From Chloroflexota bacterium (GTDB lineage: Bacteria; Chloroflexota; UBA6077; JACCZL01), in NCBI GenBank assembly GCA_020850535.1, contig JADZEM010000094.1, positions 1-57,510 of the forward strand: a DNA stretch of 57,510 nucleotides, written 5' to 3'. Shown piece by piece: positions 41,476-50,031 of this stretch (the first letter of the stretch is position 1; each line of letters begins with the position of its first letter). The notes under the pieces were generated by a model. That model searched no databases. It saw only the letters and a program-made list of their open reading frames with translations, and was not told where the DNA came from. Position numbers and translations under genes: made by a program.

Positions 41476-42960
41476 ATGAGTAGCTCGCGTCGCTTTCCAG
41501 ACCCTGTCTACGCCGACACGATCCTCGCGCCGCAGTTTGCCGCGTCGCAGCTGTGGCTCTTCGTCCCGATGCTGGACGCCAGCGAAGCCCACCTGTTGAT
41601 GCTCAACGCCACCGGCCTGATGCCGGCCGCGCAGACGGCGAAGGTCTGGGCGGCCCTCCAGGCGCTCAAGCAGGCCGGAGCCGCCGCCTTCGCCTACGAT
41701 CCGCGGGTCGAAGACCTCTTCTTCCAGATGGAGGCGCGGATCGTCGAGCACGCGGGCGAGGAGGCCGGCGGCAACCTCCACCTCGCCCGCAGCCGCAACG
41801 ACCTCGACGCCGCGATGGCCCGCCTGGCGCTGCGCGGGATGCTGCTCGAAGTCCACCGTCTGCTCGAAGCCCTGCGGGCCACCCTGCTGCGCCGCATCGA
41901 CGAGCACGCCGAGACGCTGATGCCCGGTCACACCCACACCCAGCCGGCCCAGCCGACCACCCTCGGGCACTTTCTGGCGGCCACCGCCGAAGCCCTTGAG
42001 CGCGACACCGTCCGGGTCCAGGCCGCCTGGGCGCGGACGAATCGCGGACCGCTGGGCGCTGCCGCCCTGACCACGACCGGCTTCCCCATCGACCGTACGC
42101 TGACGGCGCAGCTGCTGGGATTTGACGACGTCGTCATCAACAGCTACGACGCCATCGGCGGGGTGGACTACGCGCTGGAGGGGCTGGCGGCCATCACCAC
42201 CTGTGCGCTGGGCCTCGCGCGGCTGATCCACGAGCTGTTGCTCTGGGCCACCCGCGAGTACGGCACCCTCCGCATCGACGACAGCTTCATCCAGATCAGC
42301 AGCATCATGCCGCAGAAGCGGAATCCCGTGGTGCTGGAGCATCTGCGGGCGCGCGTGGCCTGGGTGCTGGGAAGCGCAGGGACGGCGCAGTCACTGGTGC
42401 AGGCGGCGGCCTTCGGGGACACCGTGGACGTGGAAGACGAGCTGTACGAGCCGCTGTTCCGGACCTTCGAGCACGGCATCGCGTTCCTGCGGCTGGCCGA
42501 CTCGGCCCTGGCGACCTGCCAGTTCGACAAGGAGAGGCTTGCCGCCAGGGCCACCGAGGGCTTCACGACAGCCACCGAGATCGCGGATACGCTGGTGCGG
42601 CATGTCGGGTTGTCGTTTCGGCAGGCGCACAAGGTGGCGTCCACCGTGGTGCGGAAGGCCGGCGGCGAGCCGGGCGGCGTGACGACGGCGCTCGTGTCCG
42701 AGGCGGCCACAGAGGCGCTCGGAGCCGATCTCGGCTCGACCGTCAACCTGTCGGCTGAGCAGCTTGCGGCGGCGCTCGATCCGTGGGCGTTCGTGCGGGC
42801 GCGAACCATCCCCGGCGGCCCGGCCCCGGAGACGGTTCGCGCCCACGCCGCCCAGATGCAGGCCACACTGGCGCGTGACGTCGCGTGGCGGAAAGCTCGC
42901 GAAGGGCAGGTTGCCGCCGCCGTCGCCGAACGGGGACGACGGGCCGCCGCGCTCGGGTAA
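41476..42960 (+). CDS. argininosuccinate lyase-like enzyme
   Basis: 494 residues in the aspartase/fumarase superfamily. Conserved blocks are GGNLHLARSRNDLDAAMARLALR (the ASL SRND block, with Leu where the family has Gln), MPGHTHTQPAQPTTLGHF (catalytic His), and SSIMPQKRNPVVLEHLRA (275-292), the mobile signature loop with the catalytic Ser. The C-terminal part includes GVTTALVSEAATEALG. Length fits argininosuccinate lyase. No other arginine gene is nearby; the M20 peptidase gene follows after 152 bases. It may be a paralogue acting on another N-substituted succinate or amino acid rather than the arginine-pathway enzyme. Confidence 0.85.
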   Translation: MSSSRRFPDPVYADTILAPQFAASQLWLFVPMLDASEAHLLMLNATGLMPAAQTAKVWAALQALKQAGAAAFAYDPRVEDLFFQMEARIVEHAGEEAGGNLHLARSRNDLDAAMARLALRGMLLEVHRLLEALRATLLRRIDEHAETLMPGHTHTQPAQPTTLGHFLAATAEALERDTVRVQAAWARTNRGPLGAAALTTTGFPIDRTLTAQLLGFDDVVINSYDAIGGVDYALEGLAAITTCALGLARLIHELLLWATREYGTLRIDDSFIQISSIMPQKRNPVVLEHLRARVAWVLGSAGTAQSLVQAAAFGDTVDVEDELYEPLFRTFEHGIAFLRLADSALATCQFDKERLAARATEGFTTATEIADTLVRHVGLSFRQAHKVASTVVRKAGGEPGGVTTALVSEAATEALGADLGSTVNLSAEQLAAALDPWAFVRARTIPGGPAPETVRAHAAQMQATLARDVAWRKAREGQVAAAVAERGRRAAALG

Positions 42961-43112
42961 GCGGAGACGGGCAATCACCCCCGGCCCGGCCAGGCCGCCG
43001 GGCCGGGGCACGGGGTCGGGGGTGAGGGCCGCCCGCGAGCGCTGGCATCCGACCGACCGGCCCGCGTACCCTCTCGCCGAATCCATGCCTCGGCATGACC
43101 TGGGAGGACGGG

Positions 43113-44231
43113 ATGGCTGCCGCCAACGAGGAGCGCGTCACCCGAGCGTTTCTGGATCTGGTGCGGATCGACTCGCCGTCGTTCAAGGAGCAGGCGATCT
43201 GCCGCCGGCTCGCGGCCGACCTGGAAGCGCTCGGGCTGCCCGTCGAGAACGACGGGTCCGGCCATGACGGCGTCGGAAACCTGATCGCGCGGCTGGACGG
43301 CGGGGCCGGGCTGCCCATCGCCCTGTCGGCGCACTTCGACACCGTCCAGCCCGGCGAAGGCATCGAGCCGGTCATCGAGAACGGCATCGTGCGGAGCGCC
43401 GGCGACACCATCCTCGGCTCGGACGACAAGGCCGGCATCGCGGCGATCCTCGAAGCGCTGCTGGTGCTGCGCGAGGCCGGGCTGCCCCATCCGCCCCTCG
43501 AGATCATCCTGACCTGGGGTGAGGAGCGCGCGCACCTCGGCGCGGCAGCCGTGGACGTCAGCAAGCTGCGCTCGAAGGTCTGCTTCGTGCCCGACGCCGA
43601 GGGCGAGATCGGCACGATCGTCGCCGCCGCCCCCAGCTACGAGAGCATCCACGCCGAGTTCCGGGGCGTGGCCGCGCACGCCGGCATGAAGCCAGAGGAA
43701 GGGCGCAGCGCGATCCTGGCGGCGGCGCGGGCCATCGCCCGGACGCCCCTCGGACGGCTCGACGCCGAGACCACCTGCAACGTCGGGCTGATCGGCGGGG
43801 GCAGCGTCCGCAACGCCGTGCCAGCCCTGGCGACGGTGGACGCGGAGGCCCGTTCGCTGGACGATGGCAAGCTCGACCGGGTCCTCAGCGACCTCCGCGA
43901 GCACTGGGAGTCGGCGGCCGCCGAGGTCGGCTGCTCGGTGGACATCACGACCAAGCGCGAGTACCGCGCCTACCGTCTGACCGAGGACGATTTCCGAATG
44001 ACGCTGGCCCGCCAGGGCGCGCAACTGGCCGGCGTGCCGTTCCAGGCCATCGCCACGGGCGGCGGCAGCGACGCCAACACCTTCTCAGAGCTGGGGCTGC
44101 CATCGGCGTGCCTCAGCGCGGCCATGCGAAAGCCGCACACGCGCGACGAGCACGTCGCCACCGCCGACCTGAAACGGCTGGCCGACTACCTGCTGGGGAT
44201 CATCGCAGCGGCCGGCCGGGTGCCAGGGTAG
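43113..44231 (+). CDS. M20-family peptidase, peptidase T-like
   Basis: About 372 residues. Di-zinc motifs follow peptidase T/M20 order: SAHFDTVQPG (metal His and Asp), GSDDKAGIAAILEAL (bridging Asp with downstream residues), LTWGEERAHLGA (catalytic Glu-Glu), VPDAEGEIGT (metal Asp), and the final metal His in AMRKPHTRDEHV. A lid domain sits at about 180-290 (ESIHAEFRGVAAHAGMKPEEGRSAI). GGGAGG five bases before the ATG sets the start. It cleaves a short peptide or N-acyl amino acid in the cytosol. A hairpin follows at 44248-44269. Confidence 0.88.
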   Translation: MAAANEERVTRAFLDLVRIDSPSFKEQAICRRLAADLEALGLPVENDGSGHDGVGNLIARLDGGAGLPIALSAHFDTVQPGEGIEPVIENGIVRSAGDTILGSDDKAGIAAILEALLVLREAGLPHPPLEIILTWGEERAHLGAAAVDVSKLRSKVCFVPDAEGEIGTIVAAAPSYESIHAEFRGVAAHAGMKPEEGRSAILAAARAIARTPLGRLDAETTCNVGLIGGGSVRNAVPALATVDAEARSLDDGKLDRVLSDLREHWESAAAEVGCSVDITTKREYRAYRLTEDDFRMTLARQGAQLAGVPFQAIATGGGSDANTFSELGLPSACLSAAMRKPHTRDEHVATADLKRLADYLLGIIAAAGRVPG

Positions 44232-44247
44232 GCATCCGGGAGGCCGA

Positions 44248-44269
44248 GCCCGGGCAGCAGCGCCCGGGC
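44248..44269. terminator. hairpin between convergent genes
   Basis: GCCCGGGC (44248-44255) pairs with GCCCGGGC (44262-44269) around a six-base loop between the M20 gene and the convergent membrane-protein gene. Confidence 0.5.
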
Positions 44270-44292
44270 GGCTGCGCCGGGCTGCACCGGCC

Positions 44293-44811
44293 TCAGAAGT
44301 CCTGTGCGCCGCGCTTCTCCTCGTCGGACAGGAAGCCTGGGAAGACGTAGACCAGCACGCCCGTCTCGGTGACACGCAGCTCGGCGATGCCCTGCAGCAC
44401 CATCGTGTCGAGCGTCTCCTTCGAGTCCGTCACCGTCATGTCGCAGGCCGAGGCGACCTCCGGCAGCGTCACCCGCCCCCGCTGCGCCCGCGCGAGGTCG
44501 AGCACCCGCTGCTCGCGCTCCTCGGCTGTGCGGGGCGGCTCGGGTGGCCCGCCGTAGCCGTAGCCCCCACCTGTCCCACCGGCCCCTGGACGGGCCGCGC
44601 CGCTGGCGGCAGGCCGGGAACGGTAGAGCTTCCACGCCCCGAACCCGCTGACGGCAGCCATGCCCCCGAAGAAGACGAGCAGTCCGGCGTAGACGGCCGG
44701 CGAGGTCTTGCCGTCGCCGCCGGTCGCCAGTTCGACCACGCTGGCCGCGACGAAGAACAGACAGCCCACGGCCACCGCCGCCAGGACCATCACCAGGCAT
44801 CCGCGCCCCAT
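44293..44811 (-). CDS. two-transmembrane protein with C-terminal winged-helix-like domain
   Basis: About 172 residues. Two hydrophobic helices at about 4-27 and 38-58 are joined by a short polar loop. A Gly/Ala/Pro-rich linker (GGTGGGYGYGGPPEPP) leads to a helix-turn-helix-like domain at about 105-165 (ARAQRGRVTLPEVASACDMTVTDSKETLDTMVLQGIAELRVTETGVLVYVF), reminiscent of MarR-like or other winged-helix folds. It may be a membrane-tethered regulator, but no name can be given. The ATG at 44811 is chosen because it begins the first helix; further upstream residues overlap the PPOX gene. Confidence 0.65.
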   Translation of the reverse strand: MGRGCLVMVLAAVAVGCLFFVAASVVELATGGDGKTSPAVYAGLLVFFGGMAAVSGFGAWKLYRSRPAASGAARPGAGGTGGGYGYGGPPEPPRTAEEREQRVLDLARAQRGRVTLPEVASACDMTVTDSKETLDTMVLQGIAELRVTETGVLVYVFPGFLSDEEKRGAQDF

Positions 44812-44850
44812 ACTGCTTGCCCCCGTGCTGCGCCCGGCAGCCCCGCGAGG

Positions 44851-44880
44851 ATAGTACGTGCAGACGCCGATGCAAGCCAA
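44851..44880 (-). promoter_or_regulatory. promoter for the membrane/winged-helix gene, TTGGCT-N18-TACTAT
   Basis: On the minus strand TTGGCT (44875-44880) and TACTAT (44851-44856) are 18 bases apart, with the start site about 33 bases before the ATG. It shares the pattern of the DedA promoter. Confidence 0.5.
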
Positions 44881-44994
44881 CGTGGCAGCGTGGGATGGTC
44901 GTATGGGCATACCGGGCACACATTCTTGGTTGTGGTAGAGGAGTGGACCCGGCGCGGCTCCAGGCAGCCCACGTCCACCGGAGGACCAGCAACC

Positions 44995-45417
44995 ATGCAG
45001 ATCGACACGACGACCGAGTTCGGGCAGCGGGTGGCGCGCCGACTCAACGACGAGGTGATCGGCTGGCTGACGACCGTCGACGCCAGCGGGACGCCCCAGC
45101 CACGACCGGTCTGGTTTCTGTGGGACGGCGAGGCGCTGTTGATCTACAGCCAGGACAACCAGGCGAAGCTGCGACATCTCGCTGCCAACCCGAAGGCGAG
45201 CATCAACCTGCACGGCGACGAGCACGGCGGCGACATCGTCGTGCTGCTCGGCGAGGCGGCGGTCGATCCCGCGGCACCGCCGTCGAATGCCGTGCCCGCC
45301 TATCAGGCCAAGTACGGACGCCAGATCGTCGAGGGGCTGAAGATGACGCCGGAGAGCTTCGCCGCCGACTACCCGGTGGCGATTCGGTTCCGGCCGACGC
45401 GGCTGCGGGGCTTCTGA
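44995..45417 (+). CDS. PPOX-fold F420-dependent oxidoreductase family protein
   Basis: 140 residues of split-barrel flavin/F420 fold. DEVIGWLTTVDASGTPQPRPVWFLWDGEALLIYSQDNQAKLRHLAANPKASINLHGD is the diagnostic PPOX stretch, and the TPESFAADYPVAIRFRPTRLRGF tail matches the actinobacterial/Chloroflexota subgroup (TIGR03667-like). GGAGG ten bases upstream supports the ATG. It probably binds F420 and reduces an unknown substrate. With two LLM-class proteins in the same window it supports an F420-using organism. The next gene is convergent after 42 bases. Confidence 0.88.
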   Translation: MQIDTTTEFGQRVARRLNDEVIGWLTTVDASGTPQPRPVWFLWDGEALLIYSQDNQAKLRHLAANPKASINLHGDEHGGDIVVLLGEAAVDPAAPPSNAVPAYQAKYGRQIVEGLKMTPESFAADYPVAIRFRPTRLRGF

Positions 45418-45459
45418 CGCGCCGAGCCGTGCGCCATCAAGCGCGGGGGCAGCTCGCCG

Positions 45460-45933
45460 TCAGGACGACGACGGCGGGCGCACCTCGCTCATCAGCCCGA
45501 GCAGGTTGCCCTCGCTGTCGTTGATGAACGCCATCCACAGGTCGTGATCCGGCATCCGCGCGATCAGGTGCGGCTCAGCGACGGCCGGAGCGCCCCGTCC
45601 GGTGACGGCGGCCCAGGCGGCGTGGAGATCCGCGACCTCGTAGTAGACGATCGAGCCCGGGTGATCGTGCTCGGCTGACTCCGGCCTGCTGAGCATCAGG
45701 CGGACGCCACCCGCCGGCCCCGACGCTCCGGGCTGGCCAGAGTGGCCGACCTGAAAGAACGCCAGCCCTGGCGGGGCCTGAAACAGCAGCGGCAACCCCA
45801 GAACGTCGCGGTAGAACGCCACGGCACGGTCGAGATCGAGGATGCGCACGCCGATCTGGCCGACACGCTGAATGCCCGGGCCGGGAGCGGCCGGCCCAGC
45901 GGTGAGCGGCTCGGAAGCTGAGTCAGAAGCCAC
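45460..45933 (-). CDS. VOC-superfamily (glyoxalase/dioxygenase fold) protein
   Basis: About 157 residues. The beta-alpha-beta-beta-beta core starts VGQIGVRILDLDRAVAFYRDVLGLPLLFQAPPGLAFFQVG, and the second half includes VYYEVADLHAAWAAVTGRGAPAVAEPHLIARMPDHDLWMAFINDSEGNLLGLM, a standard VOC pairing. The metal ligands of glyoxalase I are not all identifiable; a Glu in the DSEGN context is one candidate. GGAGGT six bases before the GTG at 45933 fixes the start. It may bind a metal or small ligand in the cytosol; substrate unknown. The 5' flank holds a 16-bp tandem array. Confidence 0.85.
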   Translation of the reverse strand: MASDSASEPLTAGPAAPGPGIQRVGQIGVRILDLDRAVAFYRDVLGLPLLFQAPPGLAFFQVGHSGQPGASGPAGGVRLMLSRPESAEHDHPGSIVYYEVADLHAAWAAVTGRGAPAVAEPHLIARMPDHDLWMAFINDSEGNLLGLMSEVRPPSSS

Positions 45934-46000
45934 GCCGAGACCTCCAGCCGATTCGAGCTGAGCCGCCGAAGCAGGCGAGCGCCGCGGAGCGCCGTCATGG

Positions 46001-46048
46001 CCGAGCGCCGCCATGGCCGAGCGCCGCCATGGCCGAGCGCCGCCATGA
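46001..46048. repeat. 16-bp tandem array, 3 copies
   Basis: The unit CCGAGCGCCGCCATGG is repeated three times, upstream of the VOC gene. One degenerate half unit precedes it. Confidence 0.85.
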
Positions 46049-46136
46049 TAGCCCCTGCAGCCACAGCCGCGCCGCCAGCCGGCACCGAACGTGCGAAATC
46101 GTCGCCCAGAGCAGACCACCGGGCCACACCATGTGG

Positions 46137-46161
46137 TATATTGAACTCAGTCAGAGTTGAA
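46137..46161 (+). promoter_or_regulatory. extended -10 box and near-palindrome upstream of the ABC importer operon
   Basis: TGGTATATT (extended -10, box at 46137-46142) is followed by TTGAACTC-N5-GAGTTGAA (46141-46161), an inverted repeat with one mismatch. The latter could be a repressor site covering the transcription start. Confidence 0.4.
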
Positions 46162-46200
46162 TTCCGCTGGAGCGCAACGACTGATGGCGAGTGGCCCTGC

Positions 46201-46268
46201 TGGGCGTGTGGCCCTGGCGGGCGTGTGGCCCTGGCGGGCGTGTGGCCCTGGCGGGCGTGTGGCCCTGG
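46201..46268. repeat. 17-bp tandem array, four copies plus a partial, ending at the ATPase RBS
   Basis: The unit GGGCGTGTGGCCCTGGC occurs four times exactly, preceded by a partial unit at 46192-46200, and stops a few bases before AGGAGG of the next gene. It would lie in the untranslated leader. Confidence 0.9.
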
Positions 46269-46285
46269 CGGGCAGGAGGGTGACG

Positions 46286-47098
46286 GTGAACCAGATTCGT
46301 CTCGCGAACGTCTCGCTGGAGTACCCCACGGACCGGGGCGCGGTGCGCGCCCTCGACCGGGTCTCCTTCAGCGTGCGTGATGGCGAGTTTGTGGCGCTGG
46401 TCGGGCCGAGCGGCTGCGGCAAGAGCACGATCCTCCGACTGATCTCGGGGCTGCTCGTGCCGACGACGGGCTCGGTGCAGCTTGACGGGCAGCCGGTCAA
46501 CGGCGTGCCGCCGAGCGTCGGCTTCATGTTCCAGCACGATGCGCTGCTGCCGTGGTCCACTGCGCTCGGGAACGTCCTGGTGGCGCTGGAGCTGCGCGGT
46601 GTCGCGCGGGCCGAGCGCGAGGGCCGCGCCCGCGACCTCCTCAAGCTGGTCGGGCTGGAGGGCTTCGAGGACGCCTATCCGGCCACCCTGTCTGGCGGCA
46701 TGCGGAAGCGCGTCGCGCTGGCGCGGGTGCTCGCCTACGACCCCTCGGTTTACCTGATGGACGAGCCGTTCGGGGCGCTCGACGCCCAGACGAAGGTCGC
46801 GATGGGCGCTGAGCTGCTGCGGATCTGGGACGACCTGGACCGCACCGTCCTGTTTGTCACGCACGACATCGAAGAGGCGATTGGCCTGTCCGACCGGGTG
46901 CTGGTGATGAGTCGGCGGCCCGGCCGTATCGCGTCCGAGTACCGGATCGACCTGCCGCGCCCGCGCGACTTCTACGAGGTCCGGTTCACACCCCGGTTCC
47001 AGGAGCTGCACCGGGCGATCTGGCGCGATCTGGCAGAGCAGACGCAGCTGGCCGGCGCATCGCCGGTCGGCGCATCGCCGGTCGGCGCGGCGAGCTAG
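46286..47098 (+). CDS. ABC importer ATP-binding protein (nitrate/sulfonate/taurine type)
   Basis: About 270 residues. Walker A GPSGCGKST, Q-loop FMFQHDALLPWSTALGNVLVALELRG, signature LSGGMRKRVALARVLAYDPSVYLMDEPFGALDA (signature plus Walker B), H-loop VTHDIEEAIGLSDRVLVMSRRPGRI: the TauB/SsuB/NrtD pattern. GTG 46286 lies six bases after AGGAGG; the longer open frame reads through the 17-bp repeats. The C-terminus holds a short tandem GASPV repeat (about 259-268). The next two genes encode the matching permease and binding protein, so it is the energy unit of a complete importer. Confidence 0.9.
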   Translation: MNQIRLANVSLEYPTDRGAVRALDRVSFSVRDGEFVALVGPSGCGKSTILRLISGLLVPTTGSVQLDGQPVNGVPPSVGFMFQHDALLPWSTALGNVLVALELRGVARAEREGRARDLLKLVGLEGFEDAYPATLSGGMRKRVALARVLAYDPSVYLMDEPFGALDAQTKVAMGAELLRIWDDLDRTVLFVTHDIEEAIGLSDRVLVMSRRPGRIASEYRIDLPRPRDFYEVRFTPRFQELHRAIWRDLAEQTQLAGASPVGASPVGAAS

Positions 47099-47110
47099 CG
47101 GAGGACGACG

Positions 47111-47992
47111 ATGAGCACTCCATACGGCGCTGCTCGCGCCCTCTCTCGCGCGGCCGCCCAGGCGGCGGCCCCCGGTCAGCGGACGACGCCAGCGGCAGGC
47201 GCTCAGGAGACGACGGTCGCGCGACGCTGGCGGCAGCGACTGATCCTGAACGGCTGGCGGCTGGCGCTGACCGCGCTGCTGCTGGTGGCCTGGGAGGTGG
47301 CCGCGACCACCGTCACAACGCCGTTCTGGGTCAGCCAGCCGAGCCGGGTCTTCGAGCGTCTGCTGACGCTCACCGCCAGCGGCCTGCTGTTCTGGCATGT
47401 CTGGGCCACCCTCCAGGCGGCCCTGCTCGGGCTGGCGCTCGGGGGGGTGGTCGGGGTGGGCCTGGGGCTGCTGCTCGGGGGGTACCCACGGGTCGCCGCC
47501 GTCCTCGATCCGCTGCTGATGGGGCTGAACAGTCTGCCGCGCGTGGCGCTGGCGCCCCTGTTCATCATCTGGTTCGGGATCGGGCTGCCGTCGAAGGTCA
47601 TCCTGGCCTTCTCGCTGGTGGTGTTCCCAGTCCTGATCAACACCTACCAGGGCGTGCGCGGGGTTGACCGCGACCTGGTGGACATGCTGCGGACGATGCA
47701 GGCCTCGCCGTGGACGGTTGCGCGGCGGGTGACGATACCGTCAACGCTGCCGTGGATCTTCGCCGGGCTGCGGATCGGGCTTGGCATGAGCCTGATCGGG
47801 GCGGTCGTCGGCGAGCTGGTCGGCTCCAGCCGGGGCGTCGGCTACTACGTCGAAGCCGCCGCCGCCAACTTCGACACGACCGGCGTCTTTGCCGGGCTGG
47901 TCGTCCTGATGATCCTGACCATCGCGCTGAGCGAGCTGATGAAGCTGGCCGAGGCGCGCCTGTTCCGCTGGAAGTCGTCCGAGGCCCGCTAG
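47111..47992 (+). CDS. ABC importer permease (nitrate/sulfonate/taurine type)
   Basis: About 293 residues with six hydrophobic segments after a polar Ala/Gln-rich N-terminus. The EAA-like loop is VDRDLVDMLRTMQASPWTVARRVTIPSTLPWIFAGLRIGLGMSLIGAVVGELVG, the signature of SsuC/TauC-type permeases. The RBS GGAGG lies six bases before the ATG. The gene starts 12 bases after the ATPase stop, so translation is close to coupled. It forms the channel of the importer encoded by 46286-49193. A hydrophobic anion or pyrimidine precursor are candidate substrates; none is proven. Confidence 0.92.
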   Translation: MSTPYGAARALSRAAAQAAAPGQRTTPAAGAQETTVARRWRQRLILNGWRLALTALLLVAWEVAATTVTTPFWVSQPSRVFERLLTLTASGLLFWHVWATLQAALLGLALGGVVGVGLGLLLGGYPRVAAVLDPLLMGLNSLPRVALAPLFIIWFGIGLPSKVILAFSLVVFPVLINTYQGVRGVDRDLVDMLRTMQASPWTVARRVTIPSTLPWIFAGLRIGLGMSLIGAVVGELVGSSRGVGYYVEAAAANFDTTGVFAGLVVLMILTIALSELMKLAEARLFRWKSSEAR

Positions 47993-48014
47993 AGCCTCAG
48001 ACGGGAGGCGTCCC

Positions 48015-49193
48015 ATGCAGACCACCACACGCACCACTGACACCAGTATCGCGAATGCAGCCGCCGCCATCGCCAGCGTTGCCGCGCACCGTGACGCCCC
48101 GCCTGTCGGAGCAGCAGGATCGGCTCGCCGCTCGCGACGCGCGCTGCTGGGCCAGATGGCCGCGCTCGCCGTACTGCCGGCCGTCGGGTCGCTGGCGGCC
48201 TGCACGCCAGGCGGTCGGACCGAGCCGGCCGGCAAGCCCGCCGCGCCGGCCACGGCCCCCGCGCCGGCCGACGCCCCGAAGTCCGGGACCGCGCCCGTGC
48301 CCGGCGCGCTCAAGACGCTGGAGGTGGCCACGGTCTACCCCTATCTTGGCTACCTGCCGCTCTACGCCGCCATGCAGCGCGGCCACCTGAAGGACCGAGG
48401 TCTGGCGCTGGAGCTGCGCGAGTTCAAGGGCGGCGGCGACGCTGGCAAGGCGTTCGTGGGTGGGGCCGCCGATGTGCTAATCGGCTCGTACGATCACGTC
48501 CTGAAGCTGCGCGACCAGGGGATGGACGTGGTGGCCGTGGCGAACGTCGAGGCGACGTACGCCTACGCGCTGATGGCGAAGAAGTCGGCCACCCTGACCG
48601 GGCTGGAGGCACTGGCGGGCACGAAGCTCGGCACGACCGGCCCCGGCTCCTCGACGGACATCAACCTGCGCTTCGGGCTGAAGCAGCGCGGCATCGATCC
48701 TGAGCGCGGCGTCGAGCTGATCTCGGTCGGCGGGGGCGCGCCGATGCTGGCAGCCCTCGACAACGACCAGATCGCGGCCGGCATGTTCCTCGATCCACTC
48801 CTGACGCAGCTCTTGCAACAGCCGGAGCGCTACCAGGTCGTCCACGACTTCCGCTCGCTGGAGTACCCGCTGCTCTGCGTGACACTGCGTCGCGACTGGC
48901 TCAAGGCGAACGAGGCGACGGCGCGGAGTCTGCTGGCTGGCCTGGTGGCCGCCGAGTCCGAGCTGCAGGCCGATCCGGCAGCAGCCCAGGCGGTGGCCCG
49001 CGAGAAGTTCGGGGACATTCCGGCAACAACCCTGGAAGCAGCGGTCGTCAACACGCTGCCACGCCTCTCGAAGGACGGTAAGATCGGCGAGAAGGCGCAC
49101 CAGACGGTGCTCGATCAGCAACTGTTCGCAGGCGTGGTGAGCAAGCCAGTCGCCTATACCCAGGCCGTGGATCTGTCGTACCTGCCGGCGTAG
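48015..49193 (+). CDS. NMT1/SsuA-type ABC substrate-binding lipoprotein with twin-arginine signal
   Basis: 392 residues. The N-terminus has RR pairs at 38-39 and 41-42 (SARRSRRALLG), a hydrophobic stretch and a lipobox ending at Cys63 (SLAAC), so it is probably exported by the Tat route as a lipoprotein. An Ala/Pro linker follows, then a type II binding fold: LEVATVYPYLGYLPLYAAMQRGHLKDRGLALELREFKGGGDAGKAFVGGAADVLIGSYDHVLKL. This matches the NMT1/THI5-like family that binds sulfonates, nitrate or thiamine precursors. The gene lies 22 bases after the permease gene. It delivers the substrate to the ATPase/permease encoded upstream. Confidence 0.9.
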   Translation: MQTTTRTTDTSIANAAAAIASVAAHRDAPPVGAAGSARRSRRALLGQMAALAVLPAVGSLAACTPGGRTEPAGKPAAPATAPAPADAPKSGTAPVPGALKTLEVATVYPYLGYLPLYAAMQRGHLKDRGLALELREFKGGGDAGKAFVGGAADVLIGSYDHVLKLRDQGMDVVAVANVEATYAYALMAKKSATLTGLEALAGTKLGTTGPGSSTDINLRFGLKQRGIDPERGVELISVGGGAPMLAALDNDQIAAGMFLDPLLTQLLQQPERYQVVHDFRSLEYPLLCVTLRRDWLKANEATARSLLAGLVAAESELQADPAAAQAVAREKFGDIPATTLEAAVVNTLPRLSKDGKIGEKAHQTVLDQQLFAGVVSKPVAYTQAVDLSYLPA

Positions 49194-49196
49194 GTA

Positions 49197-49245
49197 CGTG
49201 GGTCGTAGGGTCGTGGGTCGTGGGTCGTGGGTCGTGGGTCGTGGG
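49197..49245. repeat. 7-bp tandem array (TCGTGGG), about 6 units
   Basis: This is the reverse complement of the CCACGAC array at 31249-31318, placed just after the stop codon of the binding protein gene. Confidence 0.9.
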
Positions 49246-49277
49246 AATGGTGTGGTGAAAGCACGCGACTCTCGGTT

Positions 49278-49379
49278 GTCATCCTGAGCGCAGCGAAGGA
49301 TCTCACCCGCTGACCGTCAAGATCGCGTCAGCGAGTTGGACACCAGATACCCTGTACCGGGGTCCAACTCGCTGACGCG
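49278..49379. repeat. family A element end and 18-bp hairpin
   Basis: GTCATCCTGAGCGCAGCGAA starts at 49278. Further on, CGCGTCAGCGAGTTGGAC (49324-49341) is perfectly complementary to 49362-49379 around a 20-base loop. The hairpin can also serve as a terminator between the importer operon and the convergent HhH-GPD gene. No gene is seen in 49194-49473. Confidence 0.85.
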
Positions 49380-49473
49380 AGCGGTGACGCGTGCCTGGCC
49401 CTGTCAGGCCGCTGCTTCCGACGCCACATAAGTGAGGACGTATCTCGGGACCGCCTCGGGCCGCGTCCCCCTG

Positions 49474-50028
49474 TCACTTGCCAGATCGCCTGCTCGACAT
49501 ATACATCCAGATGCTGTGGTCGAGCACGGCGCTGCTGATACCCATGAGCGCAGCCGTGCGGACGATCAAGTCTTGGATGTCCTGGTACTCCGAGGCGTTG
49601 ATACCTGCCTGTTCCACGAACTTCGCTATGTGCACATCGACGGCGACAGCTGGCAACCCCACGATGAGCTGGATGTAGTCCACCGTCTTGCGTCCGATGC
49701 CGACGATGGCTGCCAGTTCTTCCAAATGCTGGGGATTGCTGAGCCAGACGCGAAGATCGGAAACCGTCTCAACTCCGTGCCGATGGAGTAACTCCGTCAG
49801 CACGGCAATTGTCTGCAGTTTCTTCGAGCCGCTCCAAGACAGTATCTGCCCAAGACCGTGCTCCATGGCAACGCACAGGAAGCCGGACGTTGTCGCGGCC
49901 GATGGATGCGCCTTCATGAGATTCTCGATGCGCGGCCAGACCACGTTGAGGTAGTTGACGCCTGGCTGCAGCCCGGCATCGCAGATGAGCGCGCCCATAT
50001 GCTCGTATGGCTCGCCGATATCTACCAA
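49474..50028 (-). CDS. compact HhH-GPD base-excision glycosylase-like protein
   Basis: About 184 residues from a TTG start (an ATG ten codons later is an alternative). The helix-hairpin-helix GPD motif reads LAAIVGIGRKTVDYIQLIVGLPAVAVDVHIAKFVEQAG, with Lys114 and Asp131 in the endonuclease III positions. The 4Fe-4S Cys cluster of Nth and MutY is absent and the protein is about 30 residues shorter. It may remove a damaged base or be a lyase of reduced form; the damaged base is not readable. The coding region has lower GC than its neighbours, which suggests transfer. It lies downstream of the glycosidase-like gene on the minus strand. Confidence 0.75.
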   Translation of the reverse strand: MVDIGEPYEHMGALICDAGLQPGVNYLNVVWPRIENLMKAHPSAATTSGFLCVAMEHGLGQILSWSGSKKLQTIAVLTELLHRHGVETVSDLRVWLSNPQHLEELAAIVGIGRKTVDYIQLIVGLPAVAVDVHIAKFVEQAGINASEYQDIQDLIVRTAALMGISSAVLDHSIWMYMSSRRSGK

Positions 50029-50031
50029 TCG

